Assembly (NCBI GenBank): GCA_016342585.1 | Contig: JAEINK010000038.1 | Span: 1 to 50,232 of the forward strand | Direction: 5' to 3' | DNA: 50,232 nucleotides | Source: Spirochaetales bacterium | GTDB taxonomy: Bacteria > Spirochaetota > Spirochaetia > UBA9216 | In this document: piece after piece, positions 23,803 to 32,548 of the stretch | How the letters are laid out: each line of letters begins with the position of its first letter | Numbering within the stretch: position 1 is the stretch's first letter | Made by a program: the position numbers and the translations under genes | The notes under the pieces: model-generated | Database searches by the model: none | What the model was told of the DNA's origin: nothing | The model's input: the letters and a program-made list of their open reading frames with translations, nothing else

Positions 23803-25188
23803 ATGTCAGCAATCATCTTTCTAATAATAATACTCGGCATAGCAATCGGTGCCATTACCTTTTTTATCGTCAGAACCGTAATAAATCCGAGGAAAATCGC
23901 CAGCCTGGAGACTCTCCTTAAACAGGGAAAGACGTCTACCGTTACCCGCACAGCTAAACAGATTCTTGCGAAGGAATCCAGTAACTGTGCCGCCCATTAC
24001 ATCCTGGGAAAAGCCTATCTCGCAGATAACAAACCCGAATTAGCCCTCATGGAACTCAAGGCCGTAAACAGACTGGCCGATTTCAATCACCACTGTCCCG
24101 AGCAGGAGTACCGTTTAACAATAGCCCAACTATACGCGAATTTCAATCAACCTGAAGAAGCTTTAAAAGAATACCTCCTTCTCCTGAAAATGGAACCCGA
24201 TAACGGTGATTATTACTACAAGGCTGGAAAACTTTTTGAGGATCGAAATAAGACCGAGAAAGCTGTACAGTTCTATCGAAAAACTCTGGAACTTGATAAA
24301 CGGCATTCGGATGCCCATTTCTCATTGGGGAATATCCTTTATCGACAGAAAAAATATACTGAAGCCAGAGAAGAGTTGGAAATAGCCTTGCGTTTCCAGC
24401 CTGAGAATTATAAAGCTTACTATATTTTAGGAAAAATCCTCAAAGAGAGTCATGATTATGTAACAGCCCTTCATACCTTCGAGAAGGCCCAGAGAGACCC
24501 GGAATACAAGGTTAAGTCACTTATTGAAAGAGGCGGGTGTTATATCCAGACCGGTAGCCTCGATCGAGCCGTTACCGAGTTGGAGAGAGCGGTATCCCTC
24601 TCTACCAGTGATTCAGCCAGTGAAGTACTCTACGCCCGGTATTTTCTTGGTTTCTGTTATGAAAAGATGCGGAATATTGACAGGGCTGTGGAGCAATGGG
24701 AAAAAATATACACAAAAAAACCAACCTTCAAAGATGTGGCTGAAAAACTGAGTCAATACCAGGATATTCGCCAGGACGACATGATGAAGGAGTATTTAAC
24801 CTGTGGTAAAGAAGATTTCATCATGCTTGCCATGGAAGTCGTGAAAAAAATGGGATTATCCGTCAGGGATTCCGGTATAATTCCCAATGGATGCCAGATA
24901 ATCGCTGTAGATGGCGATTCTAAATGGGTTGGTACGAGAAAAATACCTAAACTGATATGGTTTCTGAGGGTTCCGGAACTCCTTTCTGAATCTACCCCCC
25001 GGGCACTTCATGAAGAGATGAAGAAACAGAGTCTGGGAAGGGGTATAATATTCTCCAGCTCAAACTTTTCACGAAAAGCCATTACCTTCGCAGAGAGCAG
25101 ACCAATTGATATGATAGGAAAGGATAAACTCCAGACTATGCTGAAGGGAATTAACCTTCCTGCTCCTCCATCAAAGAGTAAAAGATAA
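23803..25188 (+). CDS. Membrane-anchored TPR protein with C-terminal Mrr-like domain
   Basis: A 461-residue protein. An N-terminal transmembrane helix (2-26) is followed by about seven TPR units (45-330), then a domain resembling the Mrr-type restriction endonuclease fold (about 330-455). That domain ends with FSRKAITFAESRPIDMIGKDKLQTML, quoted here as FSRKAITFAESRP and MIGKDKLQTML, as in Mrr relatives. The catalytic Q/ExK strand is not evident (IWFLRVPE occupies its place), so the domain is probably non-catalytic. AGGGAG precedes the ATG. Divergent from the other two TPR genes and possibly functionally linked to them. The cytosolic domain could bind nucleic acid or protein (inference). Confidence 0.7.
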   Translation: MSAIIFLIIILGIAIGAITFFIVRTVINPRKIASLETLLKQGKTSTVTRTAKQILAKESSNCAAHYILGKAYLADNKPELALMELKAVNRLADFNHHCPEQEYRLTIAQLYANFNQPEEALKEYLLLLKMEPDNGDYYYKAGKLFEDRNKTEKAVQFYRKTLELDKRHSDAHFSLGNILYRQKKYTEAREELEIALRFQPENYKAYYILGKILKESHDYVTALHTFEKAQRDPEYKVKSLIERGGCYIQTGSLDRAVTELERAVSLSTSDSASEVLYARYFLGFCYEKMRNIDRAVEQWEKIYTKKPTFKDVAEKLSQYQDIRQDDMMKEYLTCGKEDFIMLAMEVVKKMGLSVRDSGIIPNGCQIIAVDGDSKWVGTRKIPKLIWFLRVPELLSESTPRALHEEMKKQSLGRGIIFSSSNFSRKAITFAESRPIDMIGKDKLQTMLKGINLPAPPSKSKR

Positions 25189-25225
25189 TAGACTCGATTA
25201 AGGCGGTTTAGGTTGAGGCAAGAAA

Positions 25226-25906
25226 TCAGTATTGAAAGGGAAGGGATTGCAAAACCCACCCCTTAGAAACATCCTGGGCGGAAAGAACAAGCACATCACC
25301 CGAAGAGGGTTTAAGCTGCTCACGTAAAAATCTCTGAGTAAAATTTTTATTATCTATTTTAATCTGACCTTTCAGTATACTATCGCCGTTATAGAGTCGT
25401 ATTATATGCTGATCATAGGGGCTTTGAATCTCCCAATCATCACCATTCCGGGATAATCTTGGAAAAACAAGCGGGTCAAGGACACGCTTAATGGAAATTG
25501 CAATTGAAGTTTCATCCCTTTGACCGCTTCTATCAATAACAAGGAGCCTGTAGCTACTTCTTGGAAAAGGCTCATCTTCCATCATGAGAAGAGAACTGCC
25601 ACCAATCCATTTTTCACCTTGAAGTTCGATCTCTTCCCAGTTATCTTTATCGAGTTCCCAGAAAAGCTCCTCTTCATCCTGGATAAGAAAGACCGATTCT
25701 ATCTCATCATCACCATCATCATCCCTCGATACGGTAAAAATAGAAAGTTCTTCTCTAAAGGTGACCAACTCTTCGGTTGAGTCAGGAGATTCAACAAGGG
25801 TGATTTCCCAGAAATTCTGTAGAATTTCCGGAGGACTGTTACTGCATGCCGATAAAATAAGGATTATCCCCATAAAAAGTACCGGCCGAAGGGATAAACG
25901 GTTCAC
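25226..25906 (-). CDS. Putative lipoprotein
   Basis: A 226-residue protein whose N terminus ends in a clear lipobox (LILSAC-SNS), giving a lipid-modified Cys21. The mature part is acidic and beta-rich with no domain I recognise. It starts directly after the stop of the acyltransferase gene with no gap, so the two form a coupled pair. Presumably anchored in the inner or outer membrane facing the periplasm or surface. Function unknown. Confidence 0.78.
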   Translation of the reverse strand: MNRLSLRPVLFMGIILILSACSNSPPEILQNFWEITLVESPDSTEELVTFREELSIFTVSRDDDGDDEIESVFLIQDEEELFWELDKDNWEEIELQGEKWIGGSSLLMMEDEPFPRSSYRLLVIDRSGQRDETSIAISIKRVLDPLVFPRLSRNGDDWEIQSPYDQHIIRLYNGDSILKGQIKIDNKNFTQRFLREQLKPSSGDVLVLSAQDVSKGWVLQSLPFQY

Positions 25907-27043
25907 CTATGCATCCCTTTCCATACTTATTTTCTTTTCCACGGCCTCGGCATAGGTACGAAGACCAATCTTCCTTACAGCTGAAGGGAGATGACGAAAT
26001 CTTTTTAGAAACATGATCTTCTCCTCCTCTGTGTATTTATCTTTGAATCTATCTCCCTCATTCAGTGAGTCAAAGGCAATATAGTTGGTTGGCCAGATTT
26101 TGTAGTTATAGCAGATAAAATTATCAATGGCATCGGCTGCAGACTTATCGGAGGGAAAATTGCCTCTTAAAGGTTCTCCAAAATTAAGATGAACCCGGCC
26201 CTTCATGCCTTTAATACCGAAGTACATGCTGATAAGATCTTCATGTTTCCGTTTTGTGTGCTCTCCCCTCGTCTCTTTTCTGTAGATTTCCCAGGCTTTC
26301 AGGTTATCAAGAGGGTCCAGTTCATAGTTAATGGAAACAGGAACAAGATTCATACTGTTTATATACTCGGAAAAGTTTTTCTCACTTTTACGTTCTGAAA
26401 GGTAGAGCATCTTTAAAATCGCAGGGTTGGTAAGATCCTTACCATCCTTGGCACGCCCCTCTCTTTGAGCAATCCAGAGGGAATTCCCCTCCTTCATAGT
26501 ATGGTTTATATATTTTGAAAGCTTAAGTGATGCCCCGATCTGTTCTCTTAAAGGCAGATTTCGTCTAACTATGAAGGAGCGGTTGATTCGGATCAAATCT
26601 TCCACAAACTGATTCATCAGAAGATTGTCACCAATGGCTATCTCAATAAATGGTAATTTCGCATCAACCATGGCACAGGTTATGAATGCCACATCAAGAA
26701 CAATATCCCTGTGATTACTGATGTACAGGTAGGCAGTATCCCTATCCAGTTTTTCATGACCAGAAAAAGAGAGTCCATTTGTGGTATTTTCAATGATCCA
26801 ATGCATAAATTTATCGATGATAAGCTTCTGCTGAAAATCTTCCCGTGTTTTTATCCCCCTCATCTGTTTTCTAATAAACTGCTTAATAACAAGATTCGCC
26901 ACTCCTCTTAAAATCAGGGGGCATCCTGGCCATTTAATCTTTCTTAAGGTTTCATGCAAATAGGGGCTGTTAACTAATCTATGTAGTACTTCCGGAAACT
27001 CTTCTTCACTGTAGGGCCGGATATCATTAAATTCATTATTCAT
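25907..27043 (-). CDS. Glycerolipid acyltransferase (PlsC/PlsB superfamily)
   Basis: A 378-residue acyltransferase. Block I is NHRDIVLD (residues 110-117), a variant of the usual HX4D in which the aspartate follows at a different spacing. Block II is FIVRRNLP (157-164), block III is WIAQREGRAKDG (190-201) and block IV is LVPVSINYE. The family transfers acyl groups to glycerol-3-phosphate or 1-acylglycerol-3-phosphate at the membrane. Substrate choice cannot be told. No signal peptide or clear transmembrane helix is seen. Cotranscribed with the lipoprotein gene that follows without a gap. Divergent from the phnD-like gene. Confidence 0.8.
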   Translation of the reverse strand: MNNEFNDIRPYSEEEFPEVLHRLVNSPYLHETLRKIKWPGCPLILRGVANLVIKQFIRKQMRGIKTREDFQQKLIIDKFMHWIIENTTNGLSFSGHEKLDRDTAYLYISNHRDIVLDVAFITCAMVDAKLPFIEIAIGDNLLMNQFVEDLIRINRSFIVRRNLPLREQIGASLKLSKYINHTMKEGNSLWIAQREGRAKDGKDLTNPAILKMLYLSERKSEKNFSEYINSMNLVPVSINYELDPLDNLKAWEIYRKETRGEHTKRKHEDLISMYFGIKGMKGRVHLNFGEPLRGNFPSDKSAADAIDNFICYNYKIWPTNYIAFDSLNEGDRFKDKYTEEEKIMFLKRFRHLPSAVRKIGLRTYAEAVEKKISMERDA

Positions 27044-27127
27044 TTAGCAAGATTAACGCTTTTTTTTTCAAATGTAAACATGTATAATAAATACGATAAA
27101 AACAGTTTTATAAAAAGGAGAAACACT

Positions 27128-28036
27128 ATGAAGAAACTTATCTTCACCCTGGTTGTTGCAGGTCTGATCTTATCTGCACTTCCCGTCTTTTCTGCAGCCC
27201 AGAAGGAAATCCCTCTCGGCTCCGAAGAAAATCCAATTATATGGTCCTTCGTACCCTCAGGAGAGATGGAACGAGTTTCATCCGGAGCTCAGGCTGTAGC
27301 CGACATGCTTCATGAAAAAACCGGATATTACTTCGATACAAACGTAGCTACCGAGTATGCTGGTGTAATTGAAGCAATGGGAAGCAATCCTCCCGAAGCC
27401 CACATGGCATCCATGGCAACTTTCGCCTATGTGCTTGCGGCAGAAAAAGGCGTTGCGGATGTTGCCCTTGTATCTGTACGATATGGAACTCCCACCTACA
27501 ATGGTCAGCTTATTGCACGGGCCGACAGCGGCATAAATGGACCTGAAGATCTTGCCGGAAAAACCTTTGCACGCCCTGACCCCCTCTCTACAAGTGGTTG
27601 GATTATCCCCATGCTGACCATGAGAGCCGCTGGAGTTGATCCCCAGACAGATCTTAAGGGTATTGTAGATGCAGGAAGTCATGATGGTGTAGTAGCCGCC
27701 GTATTCAACGGTGATGTTGATGCAGGTGCTACCTATGTTGATGCCAGAACCAGAGTTGAAGGTGATTTTCCTACCGTAATGGATGAAGTCGTTGTTATTG
27801 GTGTAACCACCGATATCCCCAACGATGGTGTACAGTTCATTCCCGATTTCGATCCTGAAATGAAAGCTGCTATTGTAAAAGCCCTTCTTGAGATCGCAGC
27901 CAGTGAGGAAGGAAAAGAAGCATTAAGTACTGCTTATCAGTGGAATGCCCTCGAAGAGCATGATGATACTTTCTATGATCCATTCCGTCAGGTTCTACAG
28001 GCTGCAGGATTAAGTATCGAAGAGCTTAATAACTAA
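27128..28036 (+). CDS. phnD: Phosphonate/phosphite-type ABC transporter substrate-binding protein
   Basis: A 302-residue binding protein of the PhnD class with a signal peptide (VFSAAQ). Hinge and ligand segments match the class: AYVLAAEKG, ARPDPLSTSGWIIPMLT (STSG phosphonate/phosphate contact) and DVDAGATYVDA. AAGGAG lies 7 bp before the ATG at 27128; the frame extends upstream to 27080, but that region carries the TATAAT at 27083-27088. A hairpin follows the stop, so phnD is probably made in excess over the other two subunits. The ligand could be phosphonate, phosphite or another oxyanion; no C-P lyase genes lie in the window. Confidence 0.85.
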   Translation: MKKLIFTLVVAGLILSALPVFSAAQKEIPLGSEENPIIWSFVPSGEMERVSSGAQAVADMLHEKTGYYFDTNVATEYAGVIEAMGSNPPEAHMASMATFAYVLAAEKGVADVALVSVRYGTPTYNGQLIARADSGINGPEDLAGKTFARPDPLSTSGWIIPMLTMRAAGVDPQTDLKGIVDAGSHDGVVAAVFNGDVDAGATYVDARTRVEGDFPTVMDEVVVIGVTTDIPNDGVQFIPDFDPEMKAAIVKALLEIAASEEGKEALSTAYQWNALEEHDDTFYDPFRQVLQAAGLSIEELNN

Positions 28037-28058
28037 TTCAGTTTTTAAGACCTTTTAT

Positions 28059-28096
28059 AAGGAGTTCTTCGGGATTTTCCCGTAAGAACTCCTTTT
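28059..28096 (+). terminator. Hairpin between phnD and phnC (partial terminator or 3' stabiliser)
   Basis: The stem AAGGAGTTCTTCGGG pairs with CCCGTAAGAACTCCTT (one bulged base), then TTTTTT. phnC begins 30 bp later with no separate promoter evident, so the hairpin probably allows partial read-through and raises phnD mRNA relative to phnC-phnE. Confidence 0.75.
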
Positions 28097-28125
28097 TTAA
28101 GCCAAAACGATTTTCAGGAGTAGAT

Positions 28126-28914
28126 ATGCTTGAATATAAAAACTTGTCAAAAACCTATGATGATGGAACAGAAGCACTAAAAAAAGTAAGCTTCGAGGTA
28201 GAGGATGGTGACTTCCTCATAATAATCGGACTTTCCGGTTCCGGTAAATCAACCCTTTTAAGGTGCACAAATCGCCTTGTCGATGCTACGGACGGTCAGA
28301 TTATCTGGGATGGTGAAGATATTGTCACCGCCCCGGCCAAAAACTTAAGACAAATACGAAGAAAGATCGGTATGATCTTTCAGCATTTTAATTTAGTGAA
28401 GCGTTCCTCTGTTCTTACAAACGTACTCGCCGGAAGGTTGGGATATGTTGATTCCTGGAAATCTCTTTTCAGGAATTTCCCGGCAGCGGATCGAAAAAAA
28501 GCCATGGACGCCCTGGCAATGGTAGGAATCACCGAGCAGGCTTTTAAAAGAGCTGATGAACTTTCCGGTGGACAGCAACAGAGGGTTGGTATAGCCCGTG
28601 CGCTCATGCAGGAACCGAAAATAATACTGGCCGATGAACCTGTTGCCAGTCTCGATCCCGTTCTCGCGCACTCAATCCTCGGATACCTCGAGAAACTTAA
28701 CAAAGAGATGGGGATAACCATTATCTGCAGTCTTCATTACCTTGATTTGGTTCAGAGATATGCGACCAGGGTCGTTGGGCTCAAGGATGGGGAGGTTGTC
28801 TATAAGGGAACCGGAGATGATATAAAGAAGATGACAGACGAAGAGTTTAAGGATATCTACGGTCAGGAGGCCATCAGGGTCGGTGCCGCTTCAATTACAG
28901 GAGAATCCGAATGA
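28126..28914 (+). CDS. phnC: Phosphonate-type ABC transporter ATPase
   Basis: A 262-residue ATPase. Walker A GLSGSGKS is at about 37-44 (written in the sequence as IGLSGSGKSTLLRC), Q-loop QHFNLVKRSSVLTNVLAGRLG is typical of PhnC, signature LSGGQQQR is at about 147-154, Walker B is IILADEPVASLDP and the switch histidine is in SLHYLD. Length and motif order are those of PhnC. The stop overlaps the PhnE start by 4 bp (ATGA). It energises uptake by PhnE. Confidence 0.9.
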   Translation: MLEYKNLSKTYDDGTEALKKVSFEVEDGDFLIIIGLSGSGKSTLLRCTNRLVDATDGQIIWDGEDIVTAPAKNLRQIRRKIGMIFQHFNLVKRSSVLTNVLAGRLGYVDSWKSLFRNFPAADRKKAMDALAMVGITEQAFKRADELSGGQQQRVGIARALMQEPKIILADEPVASLDPVLAHSILGYLEKLNKEMGITIICSLHYLDLVQRYATRVVGLKDGEVVYKGTGDDIKKMTDEEFKDIYGQEAIRVGAASITGESE

Positions 28915-30422
28915 GTATTAAAGTAGCCCCTATTGAAATCACCGGGAAAAAACCCATTGTTATGGGAATTCTTTCCTTCCTTATTCCAGGACTTGGTCAG
29001 ATCCTTCAATTGAAAATAAGACGAGGATTACTGCTTCTCTTTTCCATGGTTACCATCGGCGGGCTTTCTGCCTGGCGGATACACCTCCTTGCTCATAGAG
29101 AGATAACCGCGATGGCTAAATTTTCCAAAGCCTTCTCACGAACACCAGCTTTCATCATTTTGATGTTGGCCGGACTGCTTTTATGCTGGCTGTGGAATGC
29201 CTGGGACTCATACAAATTGAGTAAAAAGAAAAATACAAGCGGAATGGGTCTCTTTTTTATGATCCTTTTTCTCTTCTTCAGCGTCGGCTGGCAGATAAGC
29301 GAAATTGACCTTGTGAAAATGGGTCGAGAATTCCCTGATGCCTGGCCTCCCCTTTCCAAAATTCTCTGGCCCTGGCAAGCGGCTGTCACACATGATGAAG
29401 CAATACTTGAGGCTCATGCAAATATCCTTGTGGATGATACCGAAAACCCACCCGTCAATCCCGAGAGAATCGAGGGAAAACCTTATCTTTATTCAACCCC
29501 GACCTTTGGAAAGATGACGACTCTTGATGAAAACAACAAACCCATCCCGGGAGATGTAATTCACCTGGTCGGGACCGGTTATGCACCGAATACATTCACA
29601 ACAATCTGGTGGGCTGATTCGATAGGAAATGAATTCCGCCCCCGACAAAATGGTGAATATGTTAACCTTACAACCGATGCACAGGGGAACTTTGAATTTG
29701 ATCTTATAATCCCCTATCGCCTTATTCCTCCTTCGGCTTTAGGACAGCAGATTCACAGAGTTCAGGCCCGGCAAACCTCTCAGGTGGGAGGCCCCAAGGC
29801 AAGTGAAGCTCTCAAGAAAACCATTGAACTCATGATTGAGACAATCTTTATGGGGATGATGGCGACCCTCTTTGGAATCATAATATCTATTCCTATCAGC
29901 TTCCTTGCTGCCAGAAACCTCATGTCCGGTTCCTGGCTTACCATGCTTATATACTGGTTCACAAGAACCATCCTCAATATCATCCGATCGATAGAACCAA
30001 TGATCTGGGCTTTAATCGCTGTTGTCTGGGTTGGGCTTGGCCCCTTTGCCGGTATTCTTGCCCTCACCATCCACACCATAGCGGCTCTGGGCAAACTTTA
30101 CTCGGAAGCTATAGAAAATATCGATCCGGGCCCCATTGAGGCCTTAGAAGCCGTTGGTGCAACAAAGCTCCAGATTATCGCCTATGCCGTCGTACCGCAG
30201 ATGATACCTCCCTTCGTCTCCTTTACGATTTACAGATGGGATATCAATGTGCGAATGTCTACCGTCATAGGTATGGTCGGCGGAGGAGGAATCGGATTTC
30301 TGCTGGTTCAATACATCAGACTTCTTGATTACAAATCGGCTGGGATTGCCGTATGGTTCATCGCAATTACCGTTTCAATACTTGACTATGTAAGTGCTGA
30401 AATACGTCAAAAGTATGTCTAG
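28911..30422 (+). CDS. phnE: Phosphonate-type ABC permease with long N-terminal extension
   Basis: A 503-residue protein; usual PhnE permeases are about 260-290. The last 200 residues form the transport domain, with the EAA-type coupling loop EALEAVGATKLQIIAYAVVP and conserved GGGGIGFLLVQ. The extra 290 residues hold an initial SFLIPGLGQ motif with TM2/DUF5683-like helices and two more helices. A periplasmic segment of about 130 residues follows, with an IPT/Ig-like stretch (VHLVGTGYAPNTFTTIWWAD-type strands; TTDAQGNFEFDLIIP). The extension may dock the binding protein or an external factor. ATGA overlap with phnC. The next gene starts 9 bp later. Confidence 0.88.
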   Translation: MSIKVAPIEITGKKPIVMGILSFLIPGLGQILQLKIRRGLLLLFSMVTIGGLSAWRIHLLAHREITAMAKFSKAFSRTPAFIILMLAGLLLCWLWNAWDSYKLSKKKNTSGMGLFFMILFLFFSVGWQISEIDLVKMGREFPDAWPPLSKILWPWQAAVTHDEAILEAHANILVDDTENPPVNPERIEGKPYLYSTPTFGKMTTLDENNKPIPGDVIHLVGTGYAPNTFTTIWWADSIGNEFRPRQNGEYVNLTTDAQGNFEFDLIIPYRLIPPSALGQQIHRVQARQTSQVGGPKASEALKKTIELMIETIFMGMMATLFGIIISIPISFLAARNLMSGSWLTMLIYWFTRTILNIIRSIEPMIWALIAVVWVGLGPFAGILALTIHTIAALGKLYSEAIENIDPGPIEALEAVGATKLQIIAYAVVPQMIPPFVSFTIYRWDINVRMSTVIGMVGGGGIGFLLVQYIRLLDYKSAGIAVWFIAITVSILDYVSAEIRQKYV

Positions 30423-30431
30423 GAGTATGGT

Positions 30432-31151
30432 ATGACTAACAACTCCTTTGATGTTCTTTTCCTTTTGGCACGACCGGGAGCCGGAAAGAGTGAGGTTATA
30501 GATTTTCTGAAAAACCTGGCTCCTGATCGCAGACGGAGTGAATTCCACCTGGATAATCTTGGGGAGCTTGATGACTTTCCTATGCTCTGGACCTGGTTTG
30601 AAGAGGATGACATCCGTCAATCCATGGGCAAAGCCAGGGTGCATTCCACCCCGGAATACTATTTTAAAGAGCCCTATCAGTGGGATCTCCTTATTCGCCG
30701 TTTGGGATTAGATTACCAGAAAATCTTGCGGGATAATCAGGATTACCATAAAGATCACTCCCTTCTTGTGGAGTTTGCCAGGGGGTCTCAGCATGGTGGT
30801 TTTAAAAGAGCCTTCGAGCATCTGTCTAAGGATTTAATCAAACGCAGTGCTATACTCTATATTGATGTATCCTGGGAAGAATCTCTGAGGAAAAACCGTA
30901 AAAGATTTAACCCGGATAAACCGGATTCAATACTGGAGCATGGCCTTGAGGATGAAAAGCTGGAATTCCTTTATAAAGAGAGTGACTGGCAGGAGATCGC
31001 TCCGGGAGAATCGGGGACGATCGACATTCAAGGTGTAAAAGTACCCTATGCGGTAATGGATAATCATGATGATGTGACTTCTACCGGAGGAGAGGTGCTC
31101 GCAGAAAGGCTTAAATCTTCCATGGATGTACTATTCAATTTAATGGCTTAG
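30432..31151 (+). CDS. P-loop protein of unknown function in the phn operon
   Basis: A 239-residue cytosolic protein with a Walker A motif, ARPGAGKSE (13-21), near the N terminus, as in adenylate-kinase-like or nucleoside-kinase folds. Later basic residues (KNRKRFNPDKP) might serve as a lid. No family is recognised. AGGAG lies 6 bp before the ATG. It starts 9 bp after phnE and is followed by a strong terminator, so it is the last gene of the phnD-C-E transcript. A kinase acting on the imported compound or a regulator is possible; this is inference from position only. Confidence 0.68.
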   Translation: MTNNSFDVLFLLARPGAGKSEVIDFLKNLAPDRRRSEFHLDNLGELDDFPMLWTWFEEDDIRQSMGKARVHSTPEYYFKEPYQWDLLIRRLGLDYQKILRDNQDYHKDHSLLVEFARGSQHGGFKRAFEHLSKDLIKRSAILYIDVSWEESLRKNRKRFNPDKPDSILEHGLEDEKLEFLYKESDWQEIAPGESGTIDIQGVKVPYAVMDNHDDVTSTGGEVLAERLKSSMDVLFNLMA

Positions 31152-31193
31152 TCGATAGAAGCACAGGTAAAGCAAAAACTGAAAAAAATAATG

Positions 31194-31229
31194 GGCCGTT
31201 TACTCATTGAGAGGAAACGGCCTTTTTTT
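31194..31229 (+). terminator. Bidirectional rho-independent terminator
   Basis: GGCCGTTT (31194-31201) pairs with AAACGGCC (31215-31222), followed by seven Ts on the plus strand. On the minus strand the stem is followed by CATTATTTTTTTC, so it may end both transcripts. The stop codon of the membrane protein on the minus strand falls inside the hairpin. Confidence 0.85.
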
Positions 31230-31479
31230 CAATCCTTCTATTTCTAAAATAGAGAAGGATATCCACTGAAACCATAATCCCGTTCAAAGAGTACAGAAAT
31301 ATAATCCAGTCAAAATTAAAAAATATTTTATGCATTATCCCGAAGATATACCCACAACCAATAACAATCATAAACGGCAGACTTTTACCTGCCGTTGACT
31401 TCGCTATCGCTGATCGATAAATAGAAAATGGCCATGCGGCTCCAAAACAGAGGAGCATGAGAGCTTCAAATGGACTCAT
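31204..31479 (-). CDS. Small PQ-loop/SemiSWEET-like membrane protein
   Basis: A 91-residue protein with three transmembrane helices (about 3-22, 33-50 and 58-78) and the pattern WPFSIYRSAIAKSTAGKS, as in single-repeat PQ-loop proteins (here WP replaces PQ). Such half-transporters dimerise. The substrate is unknown, and the family assignment is moderate. The ATG overlaps the stop of the upstream flavoprotein gene (TAATG). The last codons lie within the terminator stem. Confidence 0.6.
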   Translation of the reverse strand: MSPFEALMLLCFGAAWPFSIYRSAIAKSTAGKSLPFMIVIGCGYIFGIMHKIFFNFDWIIFLYSLNGIMVSVDILLYFRNRRIEKKAVSSQ

Positions 31480-32462
31480 TATTCGATTCCGACAACAGCC
31501 TTTATATACTGGTTTCTTTCATATATCTCAGGATTATCACTGGATTCCTGACAAAGCTTTCCGTTGAAATCAGCAATCGATGAAAAACCTTTCTTATCCA
31601 TCCAGCCTTCAAGTTCTGAAAGAATTTCAGGAATAATATGAAGACCGTTTTTAATGAGAGCACTGCACATCTGAATCGATTTGGCCCCAACTAATAACTG
31701 CTTAATTAGACCTTCTCCATCCCATACACCGGTGGTTGCACAAAAATCGCTCTCAATCTCTCCGGATAAAAGGGCAATCCACTGAAGAGCCAGATAGATC
31801 TCCTGGGGAGAGCTTAATATGGGGGCATGTTTCATTATGAGATTGTCAATATCAACATCAGGTCTATAAAATCTGTTGAACATTACAATGCCATCTATTC
31901 CTATATCCGCAAGTTTCTTTACAAAACCTGCCATATCCGTAAAATGGGGTGAAACTTTCATGGCAACTGGAATTTTCACCTGCTTTTTAATCTTACGTGC
32001 CAAATCCAGGTAAATTTCTTCAAAATATGATGCATTTTTTGAAACATCCGATGGAATAACAAATGTGTTTAATTCAAGCCCATCGGCGCCAACACTCTCG
32101 AACCTTTCGGCATATTCAATCCATTCTCCACCGGTAACACAGTTTACACTGGGGATGACAGGAATCGAAACCCTCTCTTTAGCCTGCATGACAAGTTCAA
32201 CATAATCATCAAGGAAATGGCTCTTACCATACCCCATAAAAAAATCATAACCGTCAGCATATCCCATGTCAGAGGCACCCTCGAGCATTTTTGCCCTATC
32301 TATGTTGATCTGTTCTTCAAATAATGATTTCAGAATTACAGCACCTGCGCCAGCCTGCTCACATTTAACAATCTTATCCAGATTGGAGGTCAGGGTGGAA
32401 GAAGCCACAATAAGAGGGTTTTTAAGTTTAATTCCCATGTAGGTTGTTTGTAAATCAGCCAT
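31479..32462 (-). CDS. Dihydroorotate-dehydrogenase-like flavoprotein
   Basis: A 327-residue FMN TIM-barrel protein of the PyrD-like group: MGIKLKNPLIVASSTLTSN start, PVIPSVNCVTGGEW, GLELNTF, PVAMKVSP and FNRFYRPDVDI. The usual catalytic Ser/Cys loop of true PyrD is not obvious. The group is often annotated as dihydroorotate-dehydrogenase-like with unproven substrate. AGGAG lies 7 bp before the ATG. It shares a 1-bp overlap with the PQ-loop gene. An Lrp gene lies 86 bp upstream in the same direction and may control it. Confidence 0.75.
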   Translation of the reverse strand: MADLQTTYMGIKLKNPLIVASSTLTSNLDKIVKCEQAGAGAVILKSLFEEQINIDRAKMLEGASDMGYADGYDFFMGYGKSHFLDDYVELVMQAKERVSIPVIPSVNCVTGGEWIEYAERFESVGADGLELNTFVIPSDVSKNASYFEEIYLDLARKIKKQVKIPVAMKVSPHFTDMAGFVKKLADIGIDGIVMFNRFYRPDVDIDNLIMKHAPILSSPQEIYLALQWIALLSGEIESDFCATTGVWDGEGLIKQLLVGAKSIQMCSALIKNGLHIIPEILSELEGWMDKKGFSSIADFNGKLCQESSDNPEIYERNQYIKAVVGIE

Positions 32463-32548
32463 AATTTTCTCCTATTAATCCCTATTTAACCATTTTATAG
32501 ATATTTTTACGAGTGTTTTTATCAATTATAGTGCTTTTTTAAGTTGAT

